Shown here: positions 48,100 to 59,840 of the stretch, in pieces
Layout of the letters: each line of letters starts with the position of its first letter
How positions within the stretch are numbered: position 1 is the stretch's first letter
Source: Mytilus trossulus
Lineage: Eukaryota; Mollusca; Bivalvia; Mytilida; Mytilidae
DNA length: 64,000 nucleotides
Direction of reading: 5' to 3'
Assembly: GCF_036588685.1 (NCBI RefSeq)
Contig: NW_026963314.1
Location: 2,411,001-2,475,000 of the forward strand
Program-made: the position numbers and the translations under genes
Notes under the pieces: generated by a model
The model's database searches: none
What the model was told of the DNA's origin: nothing
The model's input: the letters and a program-made list of their open reading frames with translations, nothing else

Positions 48100-51000
48100 T
48101 TGCGTAAAAGTCGTTTTGTTTAGGGATGATACCAGAAGGCAGTACAATGTAGGGTAAAAGTCGTTTTGTTTAGGAATGATACCAGAAGGCGGTACAATGT
48201 AGGGTAAAAGTCGTTTTGTTTAGGGATGATACCAGAAGGCGGTACAATGTAGGGTAAAAGTCGTTTTGTTTAGGGATGATACCAGAAGGCGGTACAATGT
48301 AGGGTAAAAGTCGTTTTGTTTAGGGATGATACCAGAAGGCGGTACATTGTAGGGTAAAAGTCGTTTTGTTTAGGGATGATACCAGAAGGCGGTACAATGT
48401 AGGGTAAAAGGCGTTTTGTTTAGGGATGATACCAGAAGGCGGTACAATGTAGGGTAAAAGGCGTTTTGTTTAGGGATGATACCAGAAGGCGGTACAATGT
48501 AGGGTAAAAATCGTTTTGTTTAGGGATGATACCAGAAGGCGGTACAATGTAGGGTAAAAGGCGTTTTGTTTAGGGATGATACCAGAAGGCGGTACAATGT
48601 AGGGTAAAAGGCGTTTTGTTTAGGGATGATACCAGAAGGCGGTACAATGTAGGGTAAAAGTCGTTTTGTTTAGGGATGATACCAGAAGGCGGTACAATGT
48701 AGGGTAAAAGTCGTTTTGTTTAGGGATGATACCAGAAGGCGGTACAATGTAGGGTAAAAGGCGTTTTGTTTAGGGATGATACCAGAAGGCGGTACAATGT
48801 AGGGTAAAAGGCGTTTTGTTTAGGGATGATACCAGAAGGCGGTACAATGTAGGGTAAAAGTCGTTTTGTTTAGGGATGATATCAGAAGGCGGTACAATGT
48901 AGGGTAAAAGTCGTTTTGTTTGGGATGATACCAGAAGGCGGTACAATGTAGGGTAAAAGTCGTTTTGTTTAGTGATGATACCAGAAGGCGGTACAATGTA
49001 GGGTGAAAGTCGTTTTGTTTAGTGATGATACCAGAAGGCGGTACAATGTAGGGTAAAAGTCGTTTTGTTTGGGATGATACCAGAAGGCGGTACAATGTAG
49101 GGTAAAAGTCGTTTTGTTTAGGGATGATACCAGAAGGCGGTACAATGTAGGGTAAAAGTCGTTTTGTTTAGGGATGATACCAGAAGGCGGTACAATGTAG
49201 GGTAAAAGTCGTTTTGTTTGGGATGATACCAGAAGGCGGTACAATGTAGGGTAAAAGTCGTTTTGTTTAGGGATGATACCAGAAGGCGGTACAATGTAGG
49301 GTAAAAGTCGTTTTGTTTGGGATGATACCAGAAGGCGGTACAATGTAGGGTAAAAGTCGTTTTGTTTAGGGATGATACCAGAAGGCGGTACAATGTAGGG
49401 TAAAAGTCGTTTTGTTTAGGGATGATATCAGAAGGCGGTACAATGTAGGGTAAAAGTCGTTTTGTTTAGGGATGATACCAGGAGGCGGTAAAATGTAGGG
49501 TAAAAGTCGTTTTGTTTAGGGATGATATCAGAAGGCGGTACAATGTAGGGTAAAAGTCGTTTTGTTTGGGATGATACCAGAAGGCGGTACAATGTAGGGT
49601 AAAAGTCGTTTTGTTTAGGAATGATACCAGAAGGCGGTACAATGTAGGGTAAAAGTCGTTTTGTTTAGGGATGATATCAGAAGGCGGTACAATGTAGGGT
49701 AAAAGTCGTTTTGTTTAGGGATGATACCAGGAGGCGGTAAAATGTAGGGTAAAAGTCGTTTTGTTTAGGGATGATATCAGAAGGCGGTACAATGTAGGGT
49801 AAAAGTCGTTTTGTTTAAGGATGATACCAGAAGGCGGTAAAATGTAGGGTAAAAGTCGTTTTGTTTAGGGATGATACCAGAAGGCGGTACAATGTAGGGT
49901 AAAAGTCGTTTTGTTTATGGGATGATACCAAAAGGAGGTACAATGTAGGGTAAAAGTCGTTTTGTTTAGGGATGATACCAGGAGGCGGTAAAATGTAGGG
50001 TAAAAGTCGTTTTGTTTAGGGATGATATCAGAAGGCGGTACAATGTAGGGTAAAAGTCGTTTTGTTTAGGGATGATATCAGAAGGCGGTACAATGTAGGG
50101 TAAAAGTCGTTTTGTTTAGGGATGATATCAGAAGGCGGTACAATGTAGGGTAAAAGTCGTTTAGTTTAGTGATGATACCAGAAGGCGGTACAATGTAGGG
50201 TAAAAGGCGTTTTGTTTAGGGATGATATCAGAAGGCGGTACAATGTAGGGTAAAAGTCGTTTTGTTTAGGGATGATACCAGAAGGCGGTACAATGTAGGG
50301 TAAAAGTCGTTTTGTTTAGGGATGATATCAGAAGGCGGTACAATGTAGGGTAAAAGTCGTTTTGTTTAGGGATGATACCAGAAGGCGGTACAATGTAGGG
50401 TAAAAGTCGTTTTGTTTAGGGATGATATCAGAAGGCGGTACAATGTAGGGTAAAAGTCGTTTTGTTTAGGGATGATACCAGAAGGCGGTACAATGTAGGG
50501 TAAAAGTCGTTTTGTTTAGGGATGATACCAGAAGGCGGTACAATGTAGGGTAAAAGTCGTTTTGTTTAGGGATGATATCAGAAGGCGGTACAATGTAGGG
50601 TAAAAATCGTTTTGTTTAGGGATGATACCAGAAGGCGGTACAATGTAGGGTAAAAGTCGTTTTGTTTAGGGATGATACCAGAAGGCGGTACAATGTAGGG
50701 TAAAAGTCGTTTTGTTTAGGGATGATATCAGAAGGCGGTACAATGTAGGGTAAAAGTCGTTTTGTTTAGGGATGATACCAGAAGGCGGTACAATGTAGGG
50801 TAAAAGTCGTTTTGTTTAGGGATGATACCAGAAGGCGGTACAATGTAGGGTAAAAGGCGTTTTGTTTAGGGATGATACCAGAAGGCGGTACAATGTAGGG
50901 TAAAAGTCGTTTTGTTTAGGGATGATACCAGAAGGCGGTACAATGTAGGGTAAACGTCGTTTTGTTTAGGGATGATATCAGAAGGCGGTACAATGTAGGG

Positions 51001-51300
51001 TAAAAGTCGTTTTGTTTAGGGATGATATCAGAAGGCGGTACAATGTAGGGTAAAAGGCGTTTTGTTTAGGGATGATACCAGAAGGCGGTACAATGTAGGG
51101 TAAAAGGCGTTTTGTTTAGGGATGATACCAGAAGGCGGTACAATGTAGGGTAAAAGGCGTTTTGTTTAGGGATGATACCAGAAGGCGGTACAATGTAGGG
51201 TAAAAGTCGTTTTGTTTAGGGATGATATCAGAAGGCGGTACAATGTAGGGTAAAAGTCGTTTTGTTTAGGGATGATACCAGAAGGCGGTACAATGTAGGG
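48100..51300 (+). repeat. 50-bp tandem array
   Basis: About 64 highly similar copies of a 50-bp unit (AGGGTAAAAGTCGTTTTGTT, then TAGGGATGATACCAGAAGGC, then GGTACAATGT). Variants are GCG for TCG, ATATCAG for ATACCAG, and 48-bp units lacking one AG; these recur in blocks, so higher-order structure is likely. Minus-strand reading frames of 91-124 residues are repeat by-products. It lies in the D-E spacer, ending about 725 bp before gene E. Confidence 0.93.
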
Positions 51301-52024
51301 GATGATGGGCAAAAATATCCGACATCAATCGATTTTATATCATGTGTTTTGAAAGCCAGAATCAAAATGGTTGGAAATTGAAAAATATATATTTTGACTC
51401 ATGATAAAGTGTGTATAGATAGAAATATTGCATATCATTGAAATAATCAATTTTGTTAAATAAATATAAAAAGAAAAACAAATCATCGTCTACGCGGTCT
51501 AAATAAAATTTAGAATTATGTTTCCTTTACTAAAGTCAGAGAACACAGATTCAGCTCGGAGGAATTCTTATTCCCAACTTTGGGAAAAAAACTTTGATTA
51601 AGAGTTTAAATAAGTGCCACCGAGCTAAATTTCCGCAATGCATTAAAGAGTGAGATGGTTGATACTTGTGTAGTACGGGGAAAATATGACAAACTCTTCT
51701 TTCCCTTTTTAAAGTCGTTCCCTTACCAAACTATCACTAAGACATCAAAGTAGAAATAAGATTGTATTAACAATATACATGTATAATAATTAACGATAAA
51801 ATAATGACATTTAAAATTGACCCTAACAAGATATTTGCCTTACATTTGAAATATCTTAATCTCTTTTTATTACAAAATGATTTAGTTGGATTACAAGATT
51901 AAATATTAATCGATTATATTTTGGTTACATTACATTAAGAACAAGTTAATATGGCGTCATCATAATAATGTTATGAGGACACTTCTAGCTTTTTGTTGAT
52001 ATTTTTGGGGATGATTTAAGAGAT
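51301..52024 (+). other. Upstream region of gene E
   Basis: Unique AT-rich sequence between the 50-bp array and the gene E start. No promoter element stands out. Confidence 0.4.
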
Positions 52025-52892
52025 ATGGTTCTCCGATGCATTTTGATACTGATATTTGTACCTTTTACACTTTCTAATCCGACCGGATGTACGTACAGTA
52101 CAGACATTCTGTTATATTCCTGCGACAGCCGATTATGGGTGTTACCTCTCGATTATTCCCAGTTTACGGTGCAGCCACAGAGACTTCTGATCAAAGACAT
52201 GTCCGGAGAGCTTGCAGCATCTGCTCCTAATGGACCCGTGTTTAGTGGCTTCAGTGCGATCAATACTGCATTATTTGATGTAAGATTCCCGCCATCTTTA
52301 CACATAATGTGTGTCGCTAATGGCTTTCTCATGATGGTAAAAGATGCATTTCAAGATTTTGGATGGGTTGAAGAACTGATTATACAGGATTGTGACATTC
52401 TTTCGCTCCCCGCGCAAGTGTTCGCACATTTTGGTGATCTGAATTCTTTAATCATAGAAGGTGGTTCAATGGATGCTATGGTCGCAGACACTTTCTATGG
52501 ATTAAATGTCAACAAAATGTCGTCTGCTGTCACACCCAAAGGGGAACTTATACTTCGGAACACTGAAATTATTGGCGGTGCTTTGCCATACGGCGGTCTC
52601 TTCACTCAAAGCAATGTATCAACCATAGTACTAGACAACATACACCTGAGCTCTCTTCGTACAGATACATTCTATAATAACCTTAAACTTACCAATTTAT
52701 CTATAAGTTACAACGCCTTAACAAGTATTCCAGACAATCTGTTTATCCAGTCACAATCTTTACAATACGTTCGGATATACGGCATACCTTGGGCGTGTGC
52801 ATGCAGCTCTCTCGGGTTTATACCTTATGTCATCAACAATAACATCACTTTGGAAGGAGATATAATTTGTACATCGCCTGCGAATTATGCAA
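52025..52892 (+). CDS. Gene E exon 1: signal peptide and LRR ectodomain
   Basis: 868 nt, 289 codons plus one base, ending ATGCAA/GTAAGT. Signal peptide VLRCILILIFVPFTLS, then N-P-T-G-C-T-Y-S and L-L-Y-S-C-D-S-R, M-S-G-E-L-A-A-S-A-P-N-G, I-M-C-V-A-N, I-Q-D-C-D-I-L-S-L-P, I-E-G-G-S-M, LRR segments (LTNLSISYNALTSIPD), and a C-cap with PWACACSSLGFIPY and EGDIICTSPANY. The cap has C-A-C and L-G-F where B, C and D have C-T-C and L-W-F/I. All conserved Cys of the ectodomain are present. The whole protein is predicted at 389 residues, the shortest complete copy, because of its short tail. If intron 1 is not spliced, the frame runs on 38 codons to 53008. Confidence 0.9.
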
Positions 52893-53815
52893 GTAAGTTA
52901 AACTTAACGCTTATATATTTTCACTGCTTTATCAAAATGGCTTTAAAGTTGTATTCCAAAACGCCTATGTACAGTAACTATTATGTATTATTTATAGATT
53001 ATCGTTGATTATCTCAACGAGATTGATTTTCTCGCTTGAGCTGGTACATCGAAAGTGGGAAAAGCGATCGAGTTGAGATGACCAATGATAATCTGTTTAT
53101 CGCTATTTTACCTGTGACGACGTTGTCAATTTCAATGTCCATTTCGTTAGTAACGCCACGTGGCTCCTTAGTTTCTACCAATAATTTTTCCATATCAAGC
53201 AAGAAGCATGAGATGAAAATTATCACAAAAAAAGATCAAAGGAAAAATGCACAAAATAGCGATAAGCTGTTTTACTGTAGTTTTAAGGCCTGTATAATAG
53301 AATCAAATTACGATATAAGTACATCATGTATATCATGTATAATACGGTATCTCTCTAAAACTAAGGCATATGGTTAAAACACAGACTTTAGATAGGAGTT
53401 CAAGACAAAACGTATAGACATGTTAGAAGTAAAGAATGATAATGGAATTTCATATGTCCTCTGCTTTATTAAAATAGTCAACCGTTTCACTATAAATTAT
53501 TACATGACCTGTTTGTATACTTTTATCTCTTGATGCTATACAAATGTAAACATATAAGATGTGGTATGATTTCTAATTAGACAACTTTCACTAGAAACAA
53601 CATGACACAGACATTAACAACTATAGTTAACCGCATGGCCTTCGCCAATAAGCAAAGCCCAGGTATAAAAGGCATGACAAATGTAAAACGATCCAGACGA
53701 GAAAAATATCAGCCAGATTAATGTACAAAAAATGAAAAACAAACAAACTTTTTAAAATATGTAACACAGCAACAAACAATTTAAACATTAACGCCAGTTT
53801 GTTTTTGTTTTACAG
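52893..53815 (+). other. Gene E intron 1
   Basis: GTAAGT to TTTTACAG intron. It holds an R2 piece (about 53560-53760: GATGTGGTATGATTTCTAAT; ACCGCATGGCCTTCGCCAAT) and otherwise unique sequence. The small reading frames at 53014-53377 on both strands show no family features. Confidence 0.75.
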
Positions 53816-53881
53816 ATCAGAGAGCAGCAGTTTATTATGTCACCAACTGTATAAGTTATGATGTTTGTGCTGGGCAAACAG
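53816..53881 (+). CDS. Gene E exon 2: two-cysteine stalk
   Basis: 66 nt between TTTACAG and GTCAGT, encoding N-Q-R-A-A-V-Y-Y-V-T-N-C-I-S-Y-D-V-C-A-G-Q-T, in the standard phase. It is the closest intact relative of the stop-containing exon 2 of gene C. Confidence 0.87.
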
Positions 53882-54871
53882 GTCAGTATTACATATTTAT
53901 TTCTAAATAAATAAAGGCAGCAGTAGTATACCGCTGTTCAAAACTCTTAAATCCATGGACAAAAAACAAAATCGGGGTAACAAACTAAAACCGAGGGAAA
54001 CGCATTAAATATAAGAAGAGAACAAGCCTTTAACACTTTATGATAGTTTTGGGGTTTAAACTCAGCAAAGTGGCATTGTTTCATTTATTCCATCTATTAT
54101 TGTTAATATTTCAAACATAATGACATTTCTGTCCTTTTAATGATTTAGCTTTCTGTCCTTTATTACGAGTGTCCATCTTTCGGTTGTGTTAACCGTGTCA
54201 GATGTCATTCAATATGTTGTTTGATGTATACTAGACATTCATCGATAATGTTCATGCTGTTGGGTATTATGATGAGAACAAAGTAAGATGTAAATGACTT
54301 CGTAGATTGCTGACCTATTTAAGTATTGCACGAGAGGCTTGGACTGCCTTTTGAAAGGATGGTACATTAATTGTTCAATACGAATTTGCCATTTTCCGCT
54401 AGATCATTCACCAATCAATATCAGTCAAACAATTATAAATCACTTGATCTATGTATTATTTATTCTGGCATATACCAAGTATGCAGATTTTTTTTTAATT
54501 TAATATTGCATTGCGTTGTACATTTGTTGAGAAAGCATTACAACTGAGTAGCATTATTACGTCACCAGGAGCAGCACAGCTGACAGGTTAACATCAGATA
54601 TAATCCAATTTGTCATTTATAATTCTAATAAATTTTCACTATTTTCGAAATACAGATTGCTGTTTTTTGCTAATGATATATAGCTTTAAATTTTAAAATG
54701 TTACAGTTCGATAGATAATGGTATGAACCTTGACTCTCAAAAATTAAACACATTATAATCTGGAGTGACATTTTAACCAAACAATATTAGTAGACTTTTA
54801 TGTATGTTTTCTGATCATAAAGACTTTCTAATATATTAATATGTATTAAGCATGTGTTTTCTGTTTTCCAG
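53882..54871 (+). other. Gene E intron 2
   Basis: GTCAGT to TTTTCCAG intron with no tandem array. It has an R3 piece at about 53920-54060 (GCAGTAGTATACCGCTGTTC; TAACAAACTAAAACCGAGGG); the rest is unrecognised. Confidence 0.7.
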
Positions 54872-55107
54872 GTTTTGTAAGTGGTGGAAAATGTATAACT
54901 GTGTTAGATATCATAAGCTATGTATTATTCGTTCTCAATACTATCATAGCTTGTATAGCCTTTGGTCTCGTGTTGCATCTTTTCCTCCGACTTAAAGAAA
55001 TTAAAGACAAAAGAAGAGGCTTTATGCTACGGAGAATGTTTGGTGTTGAGCAGGCCAAGACTAAAACTTTCAATGTTGTCAAGCCACGGGACCCTTCATT
55101 TGACTAA
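54872..55107 (+). CDS. Gene E exon 3: membrane helix and short tail
   Basis: 236 nt starting with the split Gly codon: G-F-V-S-G-G-K-C-I-T-V-L-D-I. The helix is at about residues 325-346 (YVLFVLNTIIACIAFGLVL). The tail of about 43 residues is basic near the membrane (LRLKEIKDKRRGFMLRRMFG) and ends K-P-R-D-P-S-F-D-stop. The last 21 codons, stop included, are the first copy of a 63-bp tandem triplication, so loss of the stop would add a second copy of the tail end in frame. Confidence 0.87.
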
Positions 55108-55242
55108 TGCCAGCAGGCCAAGACTAAAATATTCAATGTTGTCAAGCCACGGGACCCTTCAATTGACTAATACCAGCAGGCCAAGACTTAAATATTCAAT
55201 GTTGTCAAGCCACGGGACCCTTCATTTGACTAATGCCAGCAG
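55051..55242 (+). repeat. 63-bp tandem triplication of the gene E coding end
   Basis: Three copies with a 63-bp period (CAGGCCAAGACT at 55051, 55114 and 55177). The unit covers the last coding bases, the stop TGACTAATG context and a short CCAG linker. Copy 2 remains open in the gene frame up to its own TAA; copy 3 has a stop after ACT. The second and third copies are 3' UTR in the present gene. Confidence 0.93.
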
Positions 55243-55489
55243 GTGAAGATCTGACCATTTAAAAGAGTTAAAACGAAATACCTGTCTTTTGACATTAATT
55301 ATTAACAAGAATATCTGCATCAAATACTTTGGTCTGTATACTGAAAGCGCGCATAGAAGCTCTGCAAATCTAATGGAGTTCAATATTCATTTGTATTCTG
55401 TTTTAACTAACTTACCTAATGATGATAAAAATTAATTATCTGACTTAAGCTGACTTATGTTTGACCTTTACAGACTTAAGGTCGTCATC

Positions 55490-57400
55490 ATGTAAAAGGG
55501 GGACGAAATATACAAGAGGAACAGTCAAACTCGCAAATCGAAAATAAACTGACAACGCCATGGCTAAAAATAAAAAAAGACAAACAACCAAATAATAGTA
55601 CACAAGAAACAACATGTAAAACTAAAGACTGAGCAACACGAACCCCACCAAAAACTGGGGGTGATCTCAGGTGCTCCGGATGGGTAAGTAGATTCTGCTC
55701 CACAGGTGTCACCCGTCGTGTTGCTTATGAGATATTAAATCCGGTAAATAGTCTAATTCGGAAGGTCACATTTATGAAAGGGAAGGGGATTGTAGTTACG
55801 ACATAAGAAACATATCAGATATCATTTGTGAAACGGTTATTCCATAAACGTTCTCCCAACTCCTGATGGCGTCCGTAAACATTACAAAGGGATGAATTCA
55901 ACTTCACCATTCGGACTTTTTTGTTTAAAAGCTTTCTTGTGAGTTGCAACCCTCTTTTAAGGAAAGCGCGGGGATATCGTATCAATAGGGAGATATTACT
56001 AGGTGCAGGCGCTGCTTGAATGTTGCTGCATAGAAAAGGAAAGTTCACAATTGGGAAGCTGAAATTATATTGTTGGTGGTAAAATGCTATTTCAACCGAC
56101 CCTTATTGTCAATTTCTAGATGTAAGTCAAGATATGAGACAGACTTAACTGTACCTGTTGTGTCCAGCCCGATGGGATCGTTGCGTTTAACATAGTCACC
56201 AAATTTTTAATTATTTAGTGACAGAACATAATCTATATAACGGAAAGTAAAGTCAAAGGAATTTTGCTAACTTCTTATTTTTCATCCTAAGAAGTTCCTG
56301 TATGAAGTCACCCTCATAATATTAAAAAAACAAGTCGACAAAAAGAGGGACTTAATTGGTTCCCATTGGAATGCCGACGTCCTTCAAACGTAACAAATAT
56401 GTTGTCAATCAAGAGATCAAGCATCTTGATAATGTCAGTTTCAGAGAATGTTTTGTTTTAATCATTGTGATCATTTACAAAGTAGGATTTATCCCTACCT
56501 AAGACAAGATACTTGTATCTTTGTTGGCCTCTTTTTTTTTATGAAACAAAGCAATACCAACTCTTTCAATTTGTCTTTTAGTTTGGAATGGGGAATAAAG
56601 GCAACAGTAGTACATAGCTGTTTGAAATGCATAAATCGATTGAAAAAAACAAAATCCTGGTTACAAACTAAAACTTAGAGAAACGCATCAAATAAAAGAG
56701 AACTACGACACAACATAAACACATAACTAAAATGTAACTCACACAAAAACGAACTATGCTATAACAATGGCCATTTCCCTGACTTGGTACAGGACTTGTG
56801 TAAAGTGTAGAAAAGTCATTTGTTTAATGTTATTGCAAGATCCAAGAATCTTAGATTGTATGTACTCTAAAAGATCTTTGGATTTTTTTAGTGTCCACAT
56901 CTGCTTCACGCCACCTCTAGAATAGCCAGATTCACAATAACTTGAAGCCCAGCTTTGATCGCTGATGAAATAGATGTTAATAATTTAGAAAGAGGTTTCG
57001 TGGAGCACTTAGAAGACAGAACACATATGTAGTTTAGGTATCAAATACAGTGACGGAAGGCGCGGTTCTTTTTGGGTTAAAATTTCAAAGAAACATAGAA
57101 CAGACCTATGATTTTCCGGAATTTCCTTTTCGGTAAGTATCGTCAGCGTATAGGTTGAGTTTCCAAGTGAATTGTCAAAACATAATTCATTGATCAAGTA
57201 GATCATGTAATGAGTTTTACACACAAACACGATGTCGTTTGGGGCTTTATCTGCGGTGACAACAACCTTTTTGTCATGGACGTAGGACAATGTTTTTGCA
57301 ATATTTGGATATATAAAGATTGACGTAGGATAGGTATTGCTAAACCCATTCATTTGCTTAATTCTGATTTGAATCAACAACCTCACAACATTAATTCATT
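55490..57400 (-). mobile_element. Reverse-transcriptase retroelement remnant, copy 1
   Basis: On the minus strand, broken frames include V-V-V-T-A-D-K-A-P-N-D-I-V-F-V-C-K and Y-L-I-P-K-L-H-M-C (57386-57009), which resembles the start of an RT domain, and further blocks down to 55815. Its end (CGTGTTGCTTATGAGATATT; GTGATCTCAGGTGCTCCGGA) is shared with copy 2. An R3 piece at 56590-56810 is inserted. Many stops and frameshifts make it inactive. It is most likely a Penelope-like or related non-LTR element; the class is uncertain. The short blocks at 57520-57600 match R4. Confidence 0.65.
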
Positions 57401-57949
57401 CTGAAAGAGTTTCTACGTCTTATCGCTCTTATTCCATTGCCTGTCACCCTCTAGTGAATCCATCCGTATTTTGAAGTTGTATTTCGAAATGATGGATTTA
57501 GGCTAACGATATTTCGGACCTTTTGATAACAGATTTTAGGAATTTTGGATCCTCAATGCTCTTCAACTTTGTATTTGTTTGGCTTTATAAATATTTTGCT
57601 TGTTGTATCATTGTCGTTAATGGTTACCTTATAAAATCTGATTTATAGAACATTACTGCTTCAATTTTAATTTTTTGAAAATAATGTATACTATTCATGG
57701 ATTATTTATCCTCAATAGAATTTTTATTGTATTTAACCGCCATCAGGGATTGTAAAGAGAAATAAATAGACATGCTGCTGAAATCGAAAATAAATAAATT
57801 TAAATTTCTTTGATCATTTTATTTTAGACATAATTTGGTAAACTAAAACCTAACCAGTATTACATTTCAGTAATGACATGAATGAAGAATACAGAGAAAT
57901 TGTTTAAATCGTGCAATATAAAATATATCTGCATGATCGTATCCACCGG

Positions 57950-58300
57950 GTTTCAACAAAATAATAAGTGTGTAGGCTATTTATCTTTAAGGTTCATCAT
58001 AACAAATAGACACATATGGCCGTATTTTCACCTCAAAAACTACTCTGTGTACAGACTCACCTGTGCTGTTTGGAAAGTTTTAAGGCCAATCATCCACTAG
58101 ATATATAAAAGTTAAATGCATTTTGTGTAAAAGAAAGATAAAATAGTTCTTGGTTTTTGATTTAACATTAATATATATAGTGTATACGTATGCCAGGCAT
58201 TTAAACTTTTCAACTTCACAGGTAAGTCTGTACTCATGTAAATACAGCCATATGTGTCCGTTTGTTATGATGAACCAAAAGTAAACTATTTATAGAGACT
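57950..58300. repeat. Foldback element
   Basis: GGTTCATCATAACAAATAGA and CACATATGGCCGTATTTTCA (57990-58030) are complementary to GTAAATACAGCCATATGTGT and CGTTTGTTATGATGAACC (58239-58276). Inner CACCTGTG and CACAGGT also pair. A MITE-like hairpin between the two RT remnants. Confidence 0.7.
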
Positions 58301-58429
58301 ATTGTTAAGACTGTATGTTACGCTTTTACTTCAGAGCTCTCATTTTCTGGCTCGACTACGAATTTGGGTCCTTTTTGTTTCTATCCAATTTCCAATATAT
58401 CTCGCCTCGATTTCCTTGATAGAGTGTTG

Positions 58430-59520
58430 CTGGTCACAAAAGGTATTAAACCAAGACTTGTAAAAGAGGGACAGTCAAACTCATATATCGAACATAACCT
58501 AACAACGCCATGGCTAAAAATGAAAAGGACAAACAGACAAACAGTAGTACACACGACATAACATAGAAAACTAAAGGATAAACAACACGAACCCCACCAA
58601 AACCTAGGGGTGATCTCATGTGCTCCGGAAGGATAAGCAGATCCTGCACCACGTGTGGCATCTGTCGTGTTGCTTATGAGATATTAAATCCGGTAAATAG
58701 TTTAATTCGGAAGGCCACATTTATAAAAGGGACGGGGATTGTAGTTACGACGTAAGGAACATATCAGATATCATTTGTGAAACGGTTAAACTATAACGGT
58801 CAACCAACTCGTGATGGCGTCCGTAAAATTTACATGGAGATGATTTAACTTTACCATTTGGAACTCTTTATTAAATGGCTTCCTTGTGAACAAAAACCCT
58901 CTATCAAAAAAATCATGATACGAAATGCAAGCACGGGAATATCGTATCAATTGAAAAATATATACACCGTATGCAGGTGCTGCTGGAATGTTGCTACTTA
59001 AAAATTGAAAGTTCACAATTGGAAAGCTGTAATCATGTCTTTCTGCGTAAAGATTTGTTTTCAATAGATCAATTTTATAGATGTAAGTCAAGATATGAGG
59101 CAGACTAAACTGTATCTGTTGTATCCTTTATCTCTAGTTCAATGGGATTAATGCGTTTGACATAGTGACCAGTTTTGAATTATTTAGTGAAAGAACATCA
59201 TCTATCTAGTGGAAAGTAGAGTTAAAGGATATTGCTAACTTCTAAGAAGCTTCTGTATGAAGTCAGCCGCATTATAATAACGAAATATGTCGGCAAGAAG
59301 AGGGGCACAATTCGTTCCCATTGGAATACCAATAGTCTTTTGAAAAACACGTCCTCCAAACGCAACAAATATGTTGTCAATCAAGAAATCAAGTATCTTG
59401 ATAATGTCAGTTTCAGATAACTTTTTGTTTGAATCAGAGTGATCCATTACAAAGTAAGATTTATCCCTTCCTAAGACAAGATACTTGTATCTTCGTTAGT
59501 CATTCTTGTTTATTATGAAT
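58430..59520 (-). mobile_element. Reverse-transcriptase retroelement remnant, copy 2
   Basis: The minus-strand frame 59447-59235 reads D-H-S-D-S-N-K-K-L-S, then I-P-M-G-T-N-C-A-P-L-L-A-D-I-F, a conserved RT block in which P-M-G sits at the start of the polymerase palm. The catalytic Asp pair block is not intact in view. The remaining sequence to 58430 parallels copy 1 with frameshifts. A further short piece lies at 59700-59840 (CCTTCCGGACACCTGAGATC), and another at 61860-62090. Confidence 0.7.
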
Positions 59521-59840
59521 TTATGAATTATGAAGTTGAAATTATCCCTTCGTAAATTTTACGGACGCTTTCACGAGATTGATCAACGGTTGACTGTTAA
59601 ACTATATCCGTTTTAAAGAATACAGGAAATATGTAACAAATGTCGCTTCTACAATCCCGTCTCAATTTAAAGAATTATACCTACAAACATAAGCAATACG
59701 AAAAATGCCCGATGAGGAGCAAAAACTGCCTACCCTTCCGGACACCTGAGATCACCCTCAGTATTTGATGGGGTTTTTGTTGTCAATATACCTTTGGTAT
59801 CATTCGACCCTCTTTTACAATGCTTCAAAAACTGCATAAG

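Noticed and set aside
48820-49393. Minus-strand frames with repeated M-Y-R-L-L-V-S-S.
   Set aside because: By-products of the 50-bp array, without signal or domain.
48100-51300. The 50-bp unit contains GAAGGCGGTACAATG, similar to GAAGGTGGTTCAATG, the E-G-G-S-M codons of gene E exon 1.
   Set aside because: The match is about 15 bases, lies in the middle of an exon rather than at a junction, and the frame hits TAG directly afterwards. Not enough to claim common origin.
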